The translations under genes and the position numbers were made by a program. A stretch of 64,000 nt of DNA from Craterostigma plantagineum (lineage: Eukaryota > Streptophyta > Magnoliopsida > Lamiales > Linderniaceae), in assembly GCA_027422505.1 (NCBI GenBank), contig JAPQWV010000306.1, positions 186,001 through 250,000 on the forward strand. The letters are read 5' to 3'. This document shows positions 1 to 13,393 of the stretch, in pieces. Positions within the stretch are counted from its first letter, which is position 1, and each line of letters opens with the position of its first letter. The notes beneath the pieces were generated by a model. That model was not told the DNA's origin, made no database searches, and was given only the letters and a program-made list of their open reading frames with translations.

Positions 1-1784
1 GGTATGAAAATCCTCTACAAGTAGCTATTATCATGATTTATTTTATGGTGTTTGATGCGATCTTTCCATGGTTTATATATTTTATATGAGATATGTGTTT
101 AAGCTAAGATTTAGGTTTAGGAAATTTGTATGTAAGGTTAAAAATATCAAGTTGCTAGGAAAGTTTTCGGTCTATGAACATAGTTGGGGATTTCAAATAT
201 TTTCAGTAGCTTTGCACTTTTGAGTCTGGAATATTAACGGCTGATTGAGTGACCTGATTTTAGGAAGTGTTCAACACTTAGGATTAATTGTTTAATGAGT
301 TTTTGGTGTTAGGTGCATATAATATTTTCGGTAATTCTATCTGTTGCTATTAGAGAACGTTTTGACATGTATGTAAAGTTTCGCCATTTTATACTTGGTC
401 TAACATTTCTGTAGTTCTATTGTCGTGCTAAAGTTTTCGACGTTATTACTAAGGGAGCCCCAAAAATGTTTTCAGCATATTACAATAATTACCTTAAAAG
501 TTTTCAATATTATTAAGTAATGAAGAGTTTTTGAAACTTCATAGTTGTTTCCAAAGTTTTCGTGGTGATTCTTTATCGAGTTTTCGGCATGCATAAAGTT
601 TTCGACAATGATATATTAATGTTTTCGGCATTTTAGGGTTTCTGGTATCTCTAGGGTTTTTGATATTGGCTTGAGCAATTCTAGATTGACGTGACTAAGC
701 ATGTATACTTATGACATAATATTTTCATGCTCAGAGGTTCGACGCGTTAAGGAACTCACCAGACATTTAGACTGATTTTCATTGGGAGGACAGGTAGGTG
801 GAAACTTCACCTAAGACACGTAGACTTGTTTGTGCTTAGCATGTCTTTGAGTGTCTACGTGATTTACGTGACTTATCTGGTGATTTTGGGAACTTTATAT
901 TACATGCTTTTATGTGTACTGTGTATTTTCCGTTCTTTGTGAATGTCTATGCACTGCATTTGCATATTATGTGCTCGTTATTTGCACTGCACTTGCATAC
1001 CATATAAGTGCGAGGGAGTTGAGTACCGTGCGGAACGGTAACGTTTGGGGTGTTGACGAGTGATGTAAAACGAGAGAGAGGAGGCTGACCCTGTCGATAC
1101 GGTGACACCTTATGGTGTCGGCGCGAGGCGCGTGAGTGGGTAGATGTGATCGATTTTGATTGTCGACTCGGAGTCGAGTTGAGGTTGGTACTAGTGCACC
1201 TGACGGTTGGTGCTGTCGAGACGGGTGGTTGGTGCCACCGGGCTTTATGTGACCGGTTGGTGCCGGTATGATCAGTGGTTGATGCCGTTGATAACGGTTG
1301 GTGCCGTTGATATGAGTGGTTTGTGCCGCTCGGACTCTACAGTAGGTGCCGTAGCTTCAGTTATGAGGTGCATAGTCCGATCTAGGGCCTTAATATTAAG
1401 ATAGCGTAGAGATGGAAAATGAGCGTGTGAGATAAGATCGAGATGTGGTCGAGCGTGCATATACACGCATATTTCACCTACTGAGCATGGGCTCAGGGTT
1501 TACTTGGTGCAGGTACTGAGCCCGACATTGAAATACGCGCAATTAGGCGGTGCTCCACGGACTTTTGAGGGCAGAGTTGTTCATGGATGCGACCTGTGGA
1601 GCGACGTTAGGATTTTGAGCGTTTTGATATTTTGGGGCTCCTACGGCCCGTGTACAGTTATGACGATGTAGACCGATTTTGTTGTAATATTTTATTTTGG
1701 AGAAGGTTTTTGTTAGATGGGTTTTCCGCGACTTACCTTGCGAAAATTTACCACAATTAGTATTAGAAAGTGAGGGTCGTCACA
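1..1784 (+). repeat. Ty3/gypsy (Tekay-like) LTR, 3' part
   Basis: The right end reads GGGTCGTCACA, like the ends of the gypsy LTRs at 57076 and 39184. The upstream block 'gtgctccacggacttttgag' followed by 'catggatg' and 'cctgtggagcg' is shared with those LTRs. No tRNA primer site follows position 1784, so this is a 3' LTR or a solo LTR; its start lies left of the window. From about 160 to 640 it carries repeated (A)GTTTTCG motifs. From about 1195 to 1350 it carries imperfect repeats of GGTTGGTGCC. Confidence 0.8.
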
Positions 1785-2455
1785 GCAACACACCGACAAC
1801 TGTGCCATAACCTATCGTTTCATTGATCAAACAATAAATATGTGCTCTTCTTATATTCACACAATGCAAACGACGTGAGCTCGCCAAAGACATTTGTAGG
1901 CTTCGTATAATAGGACCTGAAAAATTAGAACATCAAATGATTACCATATGATATTGCTAGAAAGCTTCATAATGCGCTTCATAGAAAAAATTTAGGTACT
2001 TTATTTTAACGTACTTTGGTACTGCATATAATAAATTGCTTTAACCAACAAATTAACCAAATTTTAACCAATAACCTCCCTCGACACCACAGTATGCTAA
2101 CTGCAGAAAACATGAGAAGAATTCAACTTTTTTTTATAGCTCGACACCCAAATTGGAACACCAACAACTCGGCATCGAAATCGCGACACCCACAACTCGA
2201 TACCCAATTTAGGACAATGCCACTACCACAAACGTTCACCGTACACCTCACCAGAGTGCTCAAATTCTTTCGAGGTCATGAAGCTCGGGTAACCCATGGT
2301 GAAAAGAAAAACAGTAAACCTATCTCAACTTACGTGGACCAAGAAATCCAAGGTAGATTGGGTAAACTCGGAGCTTTTCGGCGAGAGCAGGAGCTTTTCC
2401 GTTGTGGGCATGAATTTTTCAAACTGAGAAATAAGATCAGAAATCAGAGGGCTAT
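1785..2455. other. Unassigned spacer, no gene recognised
   Basis: This is AT-rich sequence between the gypsy LTR and the copia insertion. A 147-codon open frame (2016-2459, +) ends in a stop inside the copia target duplication. It resembles no family I know, and nothing supports it as a gene. Confidence 0.5.
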
Positions 2456-2460
2456 GTAGA

Positions 2461-4818
2461 TTTTGGGGTGGGCCCGAATGACGCCGGCCCCCGAACAACA
2501 CAACATGGCAATAGTAGAAGCGCATTTTTAACCGAGCAGCGTAGGGTGACGAAATTTCGATTTTCAACATCTAAATTCGACCAATCGCCCTTCGGCTTCT
2601 CCCGATGGCCCAAGATACTGCCCCAAGCCTCAGGAGATCACGTCTAATTCAAATTTCCCAAATTCAAATTTAATACAAATTTAATCGAATTGATAATTTT
2701 ATTACAAACTAGTTCGAACAAAGCGGCAACCGACAGCATTTCGACTATTTGGCAACAAAAATGATTTCCAATCAATACTAAGTTTTCCAGAATGATTCTA
2801 CACTTCCCGATGTTCGTATCATGGGGTCTTTCAAATCATTCCGATGTTGTTTGGTATTTTCCGTAAAATCAAATCAGTGTTTCAAAATTTTCGATTCGAT
2901 TAAAGAGGCAGTCTGCCGCCTTTCGACAACTTGATAATCGGAACGATTTCTTATCGATACCAAATTTTCCAGATTGATTCTACACTTCCCAAAAATTGCA
3001 ACGAGGGGTCTTTCGAATCATTCCAAAGTCGTTTGCTATTTTTCGTAAAATCAAATCCGTAGAGTTCGAAACATACCGTCGGTGAAAGTGGTTACACCTC
3101 GAATGGACTTCGCAGCACCTCGTCTGGTCCCTGGGGCCTAGGGGCTAGATCGTCACGCAGGTATGCCCTTAATCGAACCTCCAAGAGTGCTCTCGATGGC
3201 TAGATGCAATTCGGTTCGGGCGTCGGGACTCGTCAAACGATCCCGTGGCTTGAAGTATGTGGCTTTAGAAATTTCAAAACTCACCACACGTATTCTCTTC
3301 TTATTCTGTAGTATTTGCGGAGTTGAGTTGTTGAGAGCCAAGTACCAAGTACGTTAACTTAAAGCCTAGCATCACTTCTTTCTTCTCTACTTGTGCAATT
3401 TCCTTTTATGCTTGTAGTAAAATCACACTAAGGATGTTTATTAGTTTTTTATTTAACACCTGTCATGCTCTCAAAGTGTGACTCATACGCCACCTCAACT
3501 AGTGTGGCAAGCTATGGAATTCTCCACATGTCCAAGACCAAGTCAACATGCATACTTTCAATTTATTCCATTTTGGCCCATGAGATTTCTAAATTCTCAA
3601 TTCAGTCCCTCAATTTTAAATAATAAAATAATTCAATCTAATCTAATTATTCTAAGTCTCACTTGGTTAACTAATTAGGCACATAAGACAATCTCAAGTC
3701 CTAATTATTTTCGTGACCCTCACCGGAAATTAACTAAATCGTCGACACCTCGTATCAACTATGCCACTACCATAATGAATCCCATTCATTAAGTTCCAGA
3801 GAAAAGCCCGCCGTTTTCATTCAAGTTCATTACCATTTTTAAGTGCGACTCCGTGCGACTCTCTAGATCCGTCTCAACTGGCATGGGAGGAATCCATGAG
3901 TCTCGGTATTCGCCTAGCCTATCCCGAGGTACCGGACAGATCTCAGTTGGGAACGAGTTTTGATCCAATCGAAATTCGGGCGAACCGACTTTAGTGTATA
4001 CATTTTAATACCTCTTACGCCTTTCACTTGCGTCCCGATTAGGTGAGAGCCATATAAATGTCAAATCACCAACCCAACTCTATGTTATGTAACCCAATCG
4101 ATTATTTAAACTCCGCTTCGTATCTAATACAAGGGAGCTTTCCAAGTTTCGCCCGAAGGCTTACAATTGTCGTTCTCCGATAACGTCATAGGATGTCAGC
4201 CTATACGAATATAGGCAGTGAATCCCGATAGCAGCCAAAGCTCGGCAATCACCTCCGTAAAGTCGGTTGCGTTTCGCAGCTGGCCCTTGTTCCATTTTTG
4301 AACACCTGCGAGCACAGCCAACTAGCGACAAACCGAAAATGCAACATCCTAGTCATGTGACCGAGACGACTACGAGATGTCCGAATACGCGATCTTTCCG
4401 ATCACCGATATCTCCATCAGGACCCACCTCTCAGATAATTGGTGACACTACGATACTATATGGTCATCAATTAAAAAGTCATATTCAAATATCTAGTCAC
4501 CCTCCCAGAATCCTTAATCTTAAGGACTTTTTATTTAATGCTGAGATTAAGGATCTTCAGGTGTCTCCTCCCTCGTCCACACGAGAATCAGACGTCCAAC
4601 TCAAACATTTGGATGTTATTTATTTATCACACCGTCGGATGCCAAGCAGACTTTATATCCGATAACTAAATAATAATGCCATTATTATAATGAAAATAAC
4701 ATTCACTACTTTATTTTGACAGTATATACAATAAAACTGTCTACCGACCTATACATCATCGTGCGCCCTATACTATTCCTAGTCCTCGTATGGGATTCCG
4801 AGGGCACACTTACTAGCA
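2461..4818 (-). repeat. Copia 3' LTR
   Basis: In sense orientation it begins TGCTAGTAAGTGTGCC at 4818 and ends at 2461. The terminal CA has mutated (the plus strand starts TTTTGGGG where the related copies have TGTTG). It contains two tandem units of about 182 bp, starting near 2741 and 2923; the solo LTR shares this arrangement and the 5' LTR has only one unit. Length is about 2358 bp. Confidence 0.9.
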
Positions 4819-4831
4819 ACCTCCCACTTGC
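4819..4831 (-). promoter_or_regulatory. Polypurine tract of the copia element
   Basis: The minus strand reads GCAAGTGGGAGGT immediately before the 3' LTR. This is the usual AAGTGGGAG-type polypurine tract of plant copia elements, which primes plus-strand DNA synthesis. Confidence 0.8.
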
Positions 4832-7800
4832 ACTCGAATGCCATGTGCTGCACTTAATGCCAGTCATAATGGTTCGTAGCCCCATCTTGTCCTGATGTTG
4901 TTCCATAAGTGCATGGGACAAGGGCTTCGTGAGTGGGTCCGCCAAGTTTTTCGTGGTGGTGATTCTCTGCATGACGACCATCCCTTTTTAAACGAACTCA
5001 CGTAGTACGTGATATTTTCTCTCAATATGTTTGGAATTGCTATGAGATCGTGGTTCCTTCGCCTGCGCGACTGCGCCCCTATTATCGCACCAAAGTGTAA
5101 GTGGTCTGTCCGCAACTGGTACCATAGTAAGTTCCTCCAAGAACATTTTCATCCAAATAGCTTCTTTTGCTGCCTCTGAGGCTGCTATGTATTCTGCCTC
5201 ACACGTGAAATCGGCTGTTGTGCTTTACTTGGAGCTTCTCAAAGACACTGCCCCACCGTTGAGCACGAATGCAAAACCTGAAGTAGATTTTCGGTCATCC
5301 ACGTCCGAATGGAAGTCCGAATCGTTGTAACAATCTACTTCTAGTCCCGATCCTCCATAGACCAACATTATGTCTTTAGTCCATCTAAGGTACTTAAAGG
5401 TATTCTTAACGGCTGTCCAGTGTCATTCCCCTGGGTTTCCCGAAACCGCCTAATTACGCTCACATCGTAGACAATCTCTAACCGTGTACACAACATCGCA
5501 TACATCAGACTACCCACTGCAGATGCATAGAGTATCCCAGTCATCCGCCATCTGTCTTCCTCATTTTGAGCTGACATTGATTTCGACAAATGGACCCCAT
5601 GTCGCATCTTCTCTTAGAGTCATCCATTTTGAATTTCTTCAGGATTTTCTCTAAGTAAAGGGTTCGAGATAAGCAGATCATTCTGTTCGCTCGATCCCTG
5701 AACAAGCGAATACCGAGTATATACGTCGCTTCTCCCACATCTTTCATGGAGAATTCGGATGAAAGCCATGCTTTCACCGACGAGAGCATCCCAATGTCGT
5801 TTCCTATCAAAAGGATATCATCCACGTATAATACAAGGAACGACACCATACTCCCACTGCTCTTTCTGTAGAACATGGCTCATCTACGTTTTTCTCGAAT
5901 CCGAAGTTCCAAACTGCTTCATGGAAACATAGGTTCTAGCTGCGAGAGGCCTATTTCAGTCTGTAAATGGACCGATTCAGTTTGCACACTTTGTGAACAT
6001 CTGCATGCTACTCAAAACCTTTTGGCGGCTCCATATAGATCTCCTCCTTGAGGTATCCATTGAGGAACGTTTTGACGTCCATTTGCAAAATCTCATAATC
6101 ATAGTGCGCAGCTATTTCAAGCATTTTGCGGATAGACTTGATCATGGCTATAGGCGAGAAAGTCTCCTCACAGTCGACTCCCTCGTTTTGGTTATAGCCC
6201 TTGGCAACCAACTTGGCCTTGTACGTCTTAACTTGTCCGTCAGATCCAATCTTTCTCTTGTAGATCCACTTACAACCGATTGGTTTAGAACTCCTCGGTA
6301 GGTCTATAAGAGTCCAGACTATATTAGAGTACATTGAGTCTATTTCAGCACGCATAGCTTCAACCCATCTCTTTGAGTCAACATCTGATATTACTTGATC
6401 GAAAGTAGCCGAATCTTCTCTTAGAAGTCCCCTAGTCGCAACATAATCGTGTTCGACGTGTTGGTGTGGCACCCTTTCTGATCGTTGCAAGACCATCCGA
6501 TTCCATTTCCTGTGAGGGCGTTTCGGTCGACTGCTCGTCGAGAGTGACCACTCGGCCAACACCACAATCTCGAATGAACTCTTCCTCGAGAAAGTGTGCG
6601 TGTAGGCCCACAAAGATCCTCTGATCATCATGAAAATAGAATAGTTACCCCATAGAGTCTTCGGGGTAACATATGAAACGTCCTTTCAGAGAACTAGTTA
6701 ACTTTTTCACATAGGCAGGGCAACCCCAAATTCTAATATATGATAAGCTGGGTAAACGACCAGTCCATTTCTCATACGGAATGCCGTTAACAGACTTCGA
6801 GGGACACCGGTTTATGGTATGTGCCGATGTCAAAAGTGCGTATTGCCACAATGTCATTGGTAAATCTGTATAGCTTAACACAGAACGAACCATATCAAAT
6901 GAAGTTTGATTTATACGTTCGGCTACGCCATTCAACTATGGTATGCCGGGTGGAGTCATCTGTGATAATATGCCATTCTCCTTCAAGAGTTGGTCAAACT
7001 CGAGACTCATGTACTCGCCACCTCGATCCGATCGAATAGCTTTAATGAGTTTCAAGGTTTTCTTTTCCACCAATGCCTTATACTCCTGAACCTTTCAAGA
7101 TCATCAGCTTTATACCTCATCAGATACACGAGTCCGTAAAGACTGTGACCATCCGTAAAGGTAATAAAATAGTGGAAGTCACCTCGAGCCTTCACATTGA
7201 ATGGCCCGCAAACATCCGTGTGAATCAAATCAAAAATGTCTGTGGCTCTATTAAATGTCCCGGTGAAGGGTGATCGGGTCATTTTACCTTGGAGGCACGA
7301 CTCACAAGTCGGATAGGGATCTGATCCCAACGGTTTCAAAATCTCGATTTCTCTAACTCGTGGATCTTGCGTTCTCCAGTATGCCCTAATCTAAGATGCC
7401 ACAAGTACCTCGCATTTATTCCTGACTTTCGTTTGTTTGTGATAGTATTCACAGACACATGGTTCTGGGTATTTAAATAGTACAAACCATTAAATCACAT
7501 CACATTGCAAATATTTTGTTTCGATTGGCATGTATTATTATTAAAGTTAAATACATAACCATTCCTACTCAAAACAGGAATGTTGACGATATTCTTAAGA
7601 CACCCTTGGGAGTAAAAGATAATCGTACAAACGCAACACATGTCCAGATAACAAAATAAGATATCTTGATCCGACGAGGCTTGCAGAGAGACTATCCCAG
7701 CTACCCACCCTAACCTCTATCTCCCGCTCCCCAAGTGCTCTACTTGGTCCCAGACCCTGCATGGACACACATATGTGAGTACTAGCCCCCGAATCCAATA

Positions 7801-8658
7801 TGTAGGAAGTAGAATATACAGATGTCGAACAAACTGTTTCCAAAACATTAAGTTCCTTACCTGATGCAGCCTGCTCACCTTTGAGCTTCGGACAGTCCCA
7901 CTTCCAGTGGCACAGTGCACCGCAATGCAGACACTTATACATCGGCTCTACACCGGTCTGCTTCGATTTCCCAGAAGATTTTTTCTTCCTAGAAAACTTC
8001 CCTGTCGGCTTGAGCTTGTTGCCTTCTTATTTTTGCCTTTTTGGGGCTTCGAAGAGGTGGAGACAAGTGCAGTCTGCTTTGCCCTCTTCATTTGACCTTG
8101 CGTTGTTGCTAACTGATTCATCAGATCAGGAAGCGTCAGCGTCATGCCGTTCAGATGATAGTTCACAATGAGCGGGTTGAAAGACGGAGGGAGAGATTGC
8201 AAGATGAGATTGTTTTGTAATTCCACATAGGAAATTGAGAGTCTCCAACCTCTCAATCATGTTCATAACATGTTCACCTACGTTCTCACCCTTAGACATC
8301 CACGATCGGAACAGCTGCAACGAAGCCGCATAGCGAGCTGTCCTTGACGTCTCACAATAAAGCTCTTTAAGATGTTGAACCATCGCTCGTCAGCCATACC
8401 CTTATGGCTACGCTGCAGCGTGTTACTCATCGATCCGAAGACATGAGCCTTCATGAGCTGCTAGTCGCGCAGCCGCTTGTCATAAGCGGCACGAGCCTAC
8501 TCGGTTGCCCGCACTCCTGGGGCCGGCGGCAACTCGGAGTCAAGGATATACACTAGGTTCTCAATCTGAAGGAAAATTCTCAGGTTGCGAAGCCAGTCTG
8601 AATAGTTTGACCCAGTTAACCTATTCTCCTTGAGCAGTATGTTTAAAGAGGTAGACAT
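4832..8658 (-). pseudogene. Copia Gag-Pol polyprotein, decayed
   Basis: The start ATG is at 8658 (MSTSLNILLKEN...), followed by a copia Gag with TGSNYSDWLRNL. A CX2CX4HX4C zinc knuckle (CLHCGALCHWKWDC) lies near 7900. The protease site LDSGASTHI is near 7800. Integrase shows IHTDVCGPF, SDRGGEY and NGVAERIN, the three acidic catalytic positions, at about 7250, 7000 and 6930. RT spans about 6400-5600 with MDVKTFLNG (an alanine is missing from the usual MDVKTAFLNG) and YVDDILLIG. The RNase H region ends in ADPLTKPL near 4930. In-frame stops (for example after VRAT-E in Gag, about 8500) and several frameshifts break it. Its products would package and copy the element RNA; this copy cannot make them. 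Lineage within copia was not resolved by eye. Confidence 0.92.
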
Positions 8659-9660
8659 AATTTACACTGAGAGAAAATGCTGTAGAAAATAAAAAAGGCC
8701 TGTTAAGTCGATTGTATTGATCATCAAACTCGAACAAGGACTTCTATTCCGTTTGACTCCCACTATCTTTTCATAAACTCCATTTTCTCCCTTTGGATAT
8801 TTTGGAAGTTTCGTTGATTGATAACTTCGATAGTGGAGTTGATGTCCCCGTGGGTGGATACGAACCTCAACCTCTATTGTCTTATTGGTTTGCAGCGGCC
8901 CACGAAGTCGTCCTCTATACGAATTTGATCAGGTCGAACGTCTCAACTATCTTTGTCTCAGTCAGGGATCCCCGCCGGCAAACCCGGAACAAGGTGGTGT
9001 GAGTAAGTGCGACCTATCAACTTTGCTCAAAACCGCACACTTGAATCGTACATTTTACCGAACAGTGTGGTCTTGGCGAGCGGTGCTAACACTCACGAGC
9101 AAGCTGGAATGAAAGCAAATGCAAGACGGCGGCATACCCAGAATTAAACCTTGCTTTTAGGTTTCGTAACGCTACACTCGAGCTTGATAGAAGACTTGGC
9201 ATACAATCCCTTTACTCACTTAGTCGGGAGACACTTTAGTACTCTCATAGCATATTGGAATTAAGAACGAGCATGTAAATGCGTTATTTAAATTTCTAAC
9301 CCTAGGAAAGCAATTTAAATGGACAAATATGCACGATATGTCTAAACTGGTCCTATTACATGGGTCGTAAAAAGACCGGGGTCATCGATCTTCAAACGTG
9401 AACTCATCGTCACGATGGTCGTAATCCAACACGGGGGAATTATTTCCCGAACATCCCATAATCAATGTACGTACTGGGGGCAACAAACGGCCCTTAAACA
9501 AATAACCCGGTCCGAACCTAGCCTGCGTAAATGACCCACATAAACATGCAATGCGGAATTTTGACGCCGGGTCACGAGCGATGATAGTCTCCAAGCTACA
9601 TCGACCGTTTGTTCGCCAGATCGGCTTTCGAGTCCTACGGTCGAACCATTCATGAGCCGT
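8659..9660 (-). other. Copia 5' untranslated leader
   Basis: About 1 kb between the primer site and the Gag start has no recognisable coding content. Long leaders carry packaging and dimerisation signals in such elements, but none can be identified here. Confidence 0.6.
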
Positions 9661-9674
9661 AGCTCTGATACTAC
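9661..9674 (-). promoter_or_regulatory. Primer binding site, initiator-Met tRNA type
   Basis: The minus strand reads GTAGTATCAGAGCT directly after the 5' LTR. The canonical plant site is TGGTATCAGAGC, so the 3' ten bases match. It marks the 5' LTR boundary. Confidence 0.85.
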
Positions 9675-11783
9675 TGTTGTTGTGGGCCCGATTAATCGAC
9701 GCCGGCCTCCGTGTTGTGAACCGAGCGCTGTAGGGTGACGAATTTTTATTTTCACCATCTAAGTTCGACCTAGCGCCCTTCGGCTTCTCCCGAGGACCCA
9801 AGATGCTACCTTGAGCCTAAGGAGACCACGTCTAATTCGAATTTCCCAAATTCGAAATTAATACATATTTATCTGAATTGATAATTTTATTCCAAAGTAG
9901 TTCGAACAAAGCAGCAGTCGACATCGTTTCGACTATTTGGCAATCGAAACAATTTCCAATCAATACCAAATTTTTGAAAATGATTCTACACTTCTCGGCT
10001 TTCGCAACCAGGGGTCTTTCCAATCATTCCGATGTCATTTGGTATTTTTTGTAAAATCAAATCGGTAGAGTTCGAAACATACCGTCGGGTGAAAGTGATT
10101 ACACCTCGGATGGACTTCACAGCACCTCGTCTGGTTCCTGGGCCTCCGGGCTAGATCGTCACGCCGGTATGTCCTTAATCGAACCTACGAGGCTGCTCTC
10201 ATGGCTAGACGCAGTTCGGTTCGGGCACCGGGACTCCTCAAACGATCCCGTGGCTTGAAGTATGTGGCTTTAGTAATTTCAAAACTCACCCCACGTATTC
10301 TCTTTTTATTCTGTAGTATTTGCTGAGTTGAGTTGTTGAGAGCCAAGTACCAAGTACATTAACTTAAATCCTAGCATCACTTCTTCTCTTCTCTGCTTGT
10401 GCAATTTCTCTTTTATGCTTGTAGTAAAATCCCACTAACGATGTTTATTAGTTTTTTATTTAACACTTGTCATGCTCTCAAAGTGTGACTCATATGCCAC
10501 CTCAACTAATGTGGCAAGCCATGGAATTCTCCACATGTCCAATACCAAGTCAACATGCATACTTTCAATTTACTCCATTTTGGCCCATGAGTTTTCTAAA
10601 TTCTCAATTTCGTCCACCAATTTTAAATAATATAATAATTAAATCCATTCTATTATTTTAATTACAATCGAGTCTCACTTAGTTAATTAATTAAGCACTT
10701 AAGACAATCTCAAGTCCTAATTATTTACGTGACCCTCACCGCAAATTAACTAAATCGTCGACACCTCGTATCAAAATATGCCACTACCTCAACGAATCCC
10801 AAGCGTTAAGCTCCAGAGAAAAGCCCGCCATTTTCGTTCAAGTTCATTACCATTTTTAAGCGCGAGTATCTAGGTCCGTCTCAACTGGCATGGGAGGAAT
10901 ACACGAGTTCTGGTATTCACCTAGCTTATCCCGCGGTACCTGACAGATCCTAGTTGAGAACGAATTTTGATCCGATCGAAATTCGGGCGAACCGACTATA
11001 GTGTAAAAGTTTATATACCACTTACGCCTTTCACTTGCATCCCGGTTAGGTGTGGGCCATGTAATGTCAAACTCACTAACCCAACTCTATGTTATAAGTG
11101 AGACCCATCCGATTTTTTAAACTCTGCTCCGTATCTGGTACGAGCGAGCTTTCCAAGCTTCGGCCGAAGGCTTACAATCGTCATTTTCCAATTATGCCAT
11201 AGGACGTTAACCAATACGATATAGGCAGCGCATCCTGATAGCAGTCAAAGAGCGGCAATCACCTCCGTAAAGTCGGTTGTGTTCGTCGCTCGCCCGTGTT
11301 CCATTTCCGAACTCTTGTGAGCCTAGCCTACTAGCGACAAACCGAAACCGCGAAAGCAAATCCGTCAATGACCCTATCGTTCTGAGGCTGCTATAGTCAT
11401 TCGTTCAATCATTGACAACATCCTAATCATGTGATCGTACTATGTGGTCGTCAGTGGATAAGTCACATTCGGATATCTAGTCATCCTCCCAAAATCCTTA
11501 GACTTACGAACTTTTTATTTAATGCTAAGATTAAAGACCGTTCGGTGTCTCCTCCCTCGTCCCCACGAGAATCAGACGTCCGGCTCAAACATTTGGGTGT
11601 TATTTATTTATCAGACTTTAAATTCGATAAATAAATAATAATGCCATTATTATATTGAAAATAATATTCACTACTTTATTTTGACAGTGTAGAAAATAAA
11701 ACAGTCTAGCGACCTATACGTCATCGTGCGCCCTATACTATTCCTAGTCCTCGTATGGCATTCCGACGGCACCCTCCCTAACA
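9675..11783 (-). repeat. Copia 5' LTR
   Basis: In sense orientation it begins TGTTAGGGAGGGTGCC at 11783 and ends ...ACA at 9675, next to the primer site. It is about 2109 bp and shorter than its partner, partly because it has only one of the two 182-bp internal units found in the other two family members. Confidence 0.9.
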
Positions 11784-11966
11784 GTAGGTGGTTCAATTGA
11801 TGGTTTGGAGGAGAAAGGATTTAAAAACTAATAAATGAGGAGAAAAACTGTTATTTCTATCAATTGAGTAGGGATGTGTAAGATTTCCTTGAAATAAGGA
11901 GTTTGATGATACATATATGAGAATAGGAAGTTAGTTGATATATAGCTTAGAGTGGGGGATAGGTTG
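11784..11966. other. Short spacer, nothing recognised
   Basis: AT-rich sequence that was joined to 2455 before the copia insertion. I see no coding or repeat feature. Confidence 0.5.
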
Positions 11967-12220
11967 TGTGAAGACCCTCTCTTTCTAATACTAATTGTGG
12001 TGGTTTTTCGCAACGTAAGTCGCGGAAGACCCGTCTAACAAAAACATTTTGCTAAATAAAATATATTACATCAAAATCTTCGTCCACATCATCATTACTA
12101 AACATGGGCCGTAGCTCAAAAGATCAAAACCTTAACGTCACTACACATGTCGCATCCATGTACAGCTCCGCCCTCAAAAGTCCGTGGAGCACCATATTAA
12201 CCAGCTGATATGTGGACTCA
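11967..12220 (-). repeat. Gypsy LTR fragment (3' end)
   Basis: The reverse complement ends GAGGGTCTTCACA and contains 'ggtgctccacggacttttga' and 'tgtacatggatgcgac', the R-U5 block seen at 1561-1784. It lies in the opposite orientation to that LTR. The 5' part is missing, and the left side shows no primer site, so it is a 3' LTR or solo-LTR remnant. The right boundary (about 12220) is approximate. Confidence 0.75.
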
Positions 12221-13393
12221 CTTTTCTTTGAAAGGTGTTTGCAAGAACGTTTTCAGAATGCCAGAGATCATTTAACTCTCCCAACACCTCAACCTTGGCA
12301 CCAAAAAAAAATAGTTGTTATGGACGCAAATCTGACTATTTTTGTGAAAAGAACGTTTTGACAATCTTTGTAGGACAATTGCCGAGCTGACGGAAAGGAT
12401 TGATCAGAAGATAAATTATTGTGCAAGCTATGAAGAGCAGGAGTGCAGAACATCACAATACACCTGTGAGAGTCTTACATATCACCTTCAAAGAACTGTG
12501 CCGGGTTTTGACAAACAATGCGATGATGTGCGCGCAAGACTTCACAGAATGTACAGTAGTTGGTAATGTAACTCCTATGCAATTATTTTACGGGCCTGCT
12601 CACCCACACGCCAGCACAGGAACATTATATTGCCATTTTGTACTGTTTATTTTCAAAAAACGTTGTGAATAACCAGTACAAAACCACATACGTTGATTTG
12701 CAGACGCATACAACCTTAGAAGTTTTCCACACGACAAATATAGTGAGCATAATCAAGTTCAGAATAGGGGGATAAGGAAGGCACACCGCGTTATCCATCA
12801 AACAAGTCAAATATGGGTATTTTACTTCAACCTTAACGTTCTTCGCTTTACGTTTTCCAAATTTATTTTGCAAAATCTATTTAGTATTCATAAGAAGAGG
12901 ACAGATAATCATTCTGAGCTGTTTTCCAGGTAAATTGGTATATGATCAAGCTAAACACGCAAGGCACATCCGCATCAAAATTTTAGAAAGAAAGCGTCGT
13001 TTAAACAACAAACGCCATGTGCATGCAACCATTTGTGCATAAAGTATGTCCCATTGCATTCATTAAATAGGAATTTTATTATGTAACCAAAAATCTTCAT
13101 GGTGCAGGGAAATTGACAGGCCTTCTGCAAACTTATTGACAAGGCGAGTCAAACGTCAAAGACCAGAAACGGCTCCTGATGAAGGTTCACATGTTTATAG
13201 AATAATTATTGACCAAGTAAGTATTCCAGAATTGTTTAAGGTGTCATGACTTTCACATGAATATTTTGCAGACCATAGGAAGACACATTACAAAAAAGAA
13301 GAACTCATGCATTGCCGTTTCTGTAACGAATTGGTGAGCTGAGAGGGGATAGGACAACTTAATAGTTGCCAAGTTTCTATTTGACGTGGACAG
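12221..13393 (+). other. Helitron 5' region, no clear coding exon
   Basis: No conserved domain is visible. A stretch at 13110-13216 (RRVKRQRPETAP in one frame), a possible small exon at 13272-13333, and nearby GT/AG signals (GTAAGT at 13217, TTTTGCAG ending 13271) may be upstream exons of the Rep-helicase gene. The phases do not join cleanly. Confidence 0.35.

Larger units (their letters stand above)
2461..11783 (-). mobile_element. Ty1/copia retrotransposon, full length, degenerate
   Basis: The element is complete, about 9.3 kb, and read on the minus strand. In that sense it runs 5' LTR (9675-11783), primer site, about 1 kb leader, gag-PR-INT-RT-RNase H, polypurine tract, 3' LTR (2461-4818). 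Integrase before RT is diagnostic of copia. The flanking 5-mers are GTAGA (2456-2460) and GTAGG (11784-11788), a target duplication with one mismatch. The LTRs differ from each other by many substitutions and by one 182-bp repeat unit, so the insertion is old. A third LTR of the same family stands alone at 18448-20859. Stops and frameshifts in every domain show it is not autonomous. Confidence 0.93.

Noticed and set aside
2016..2459. 147-codon open frame on the + strand
   Set aside because: No known domain, low-complexity composition, and it ends inside a transposon target duplication.
4267..4665. 132-codon open frame in the copia 3' LTR
   Set aside because: It lies within an LTR and is not kept open in the other two copies of that LTR.
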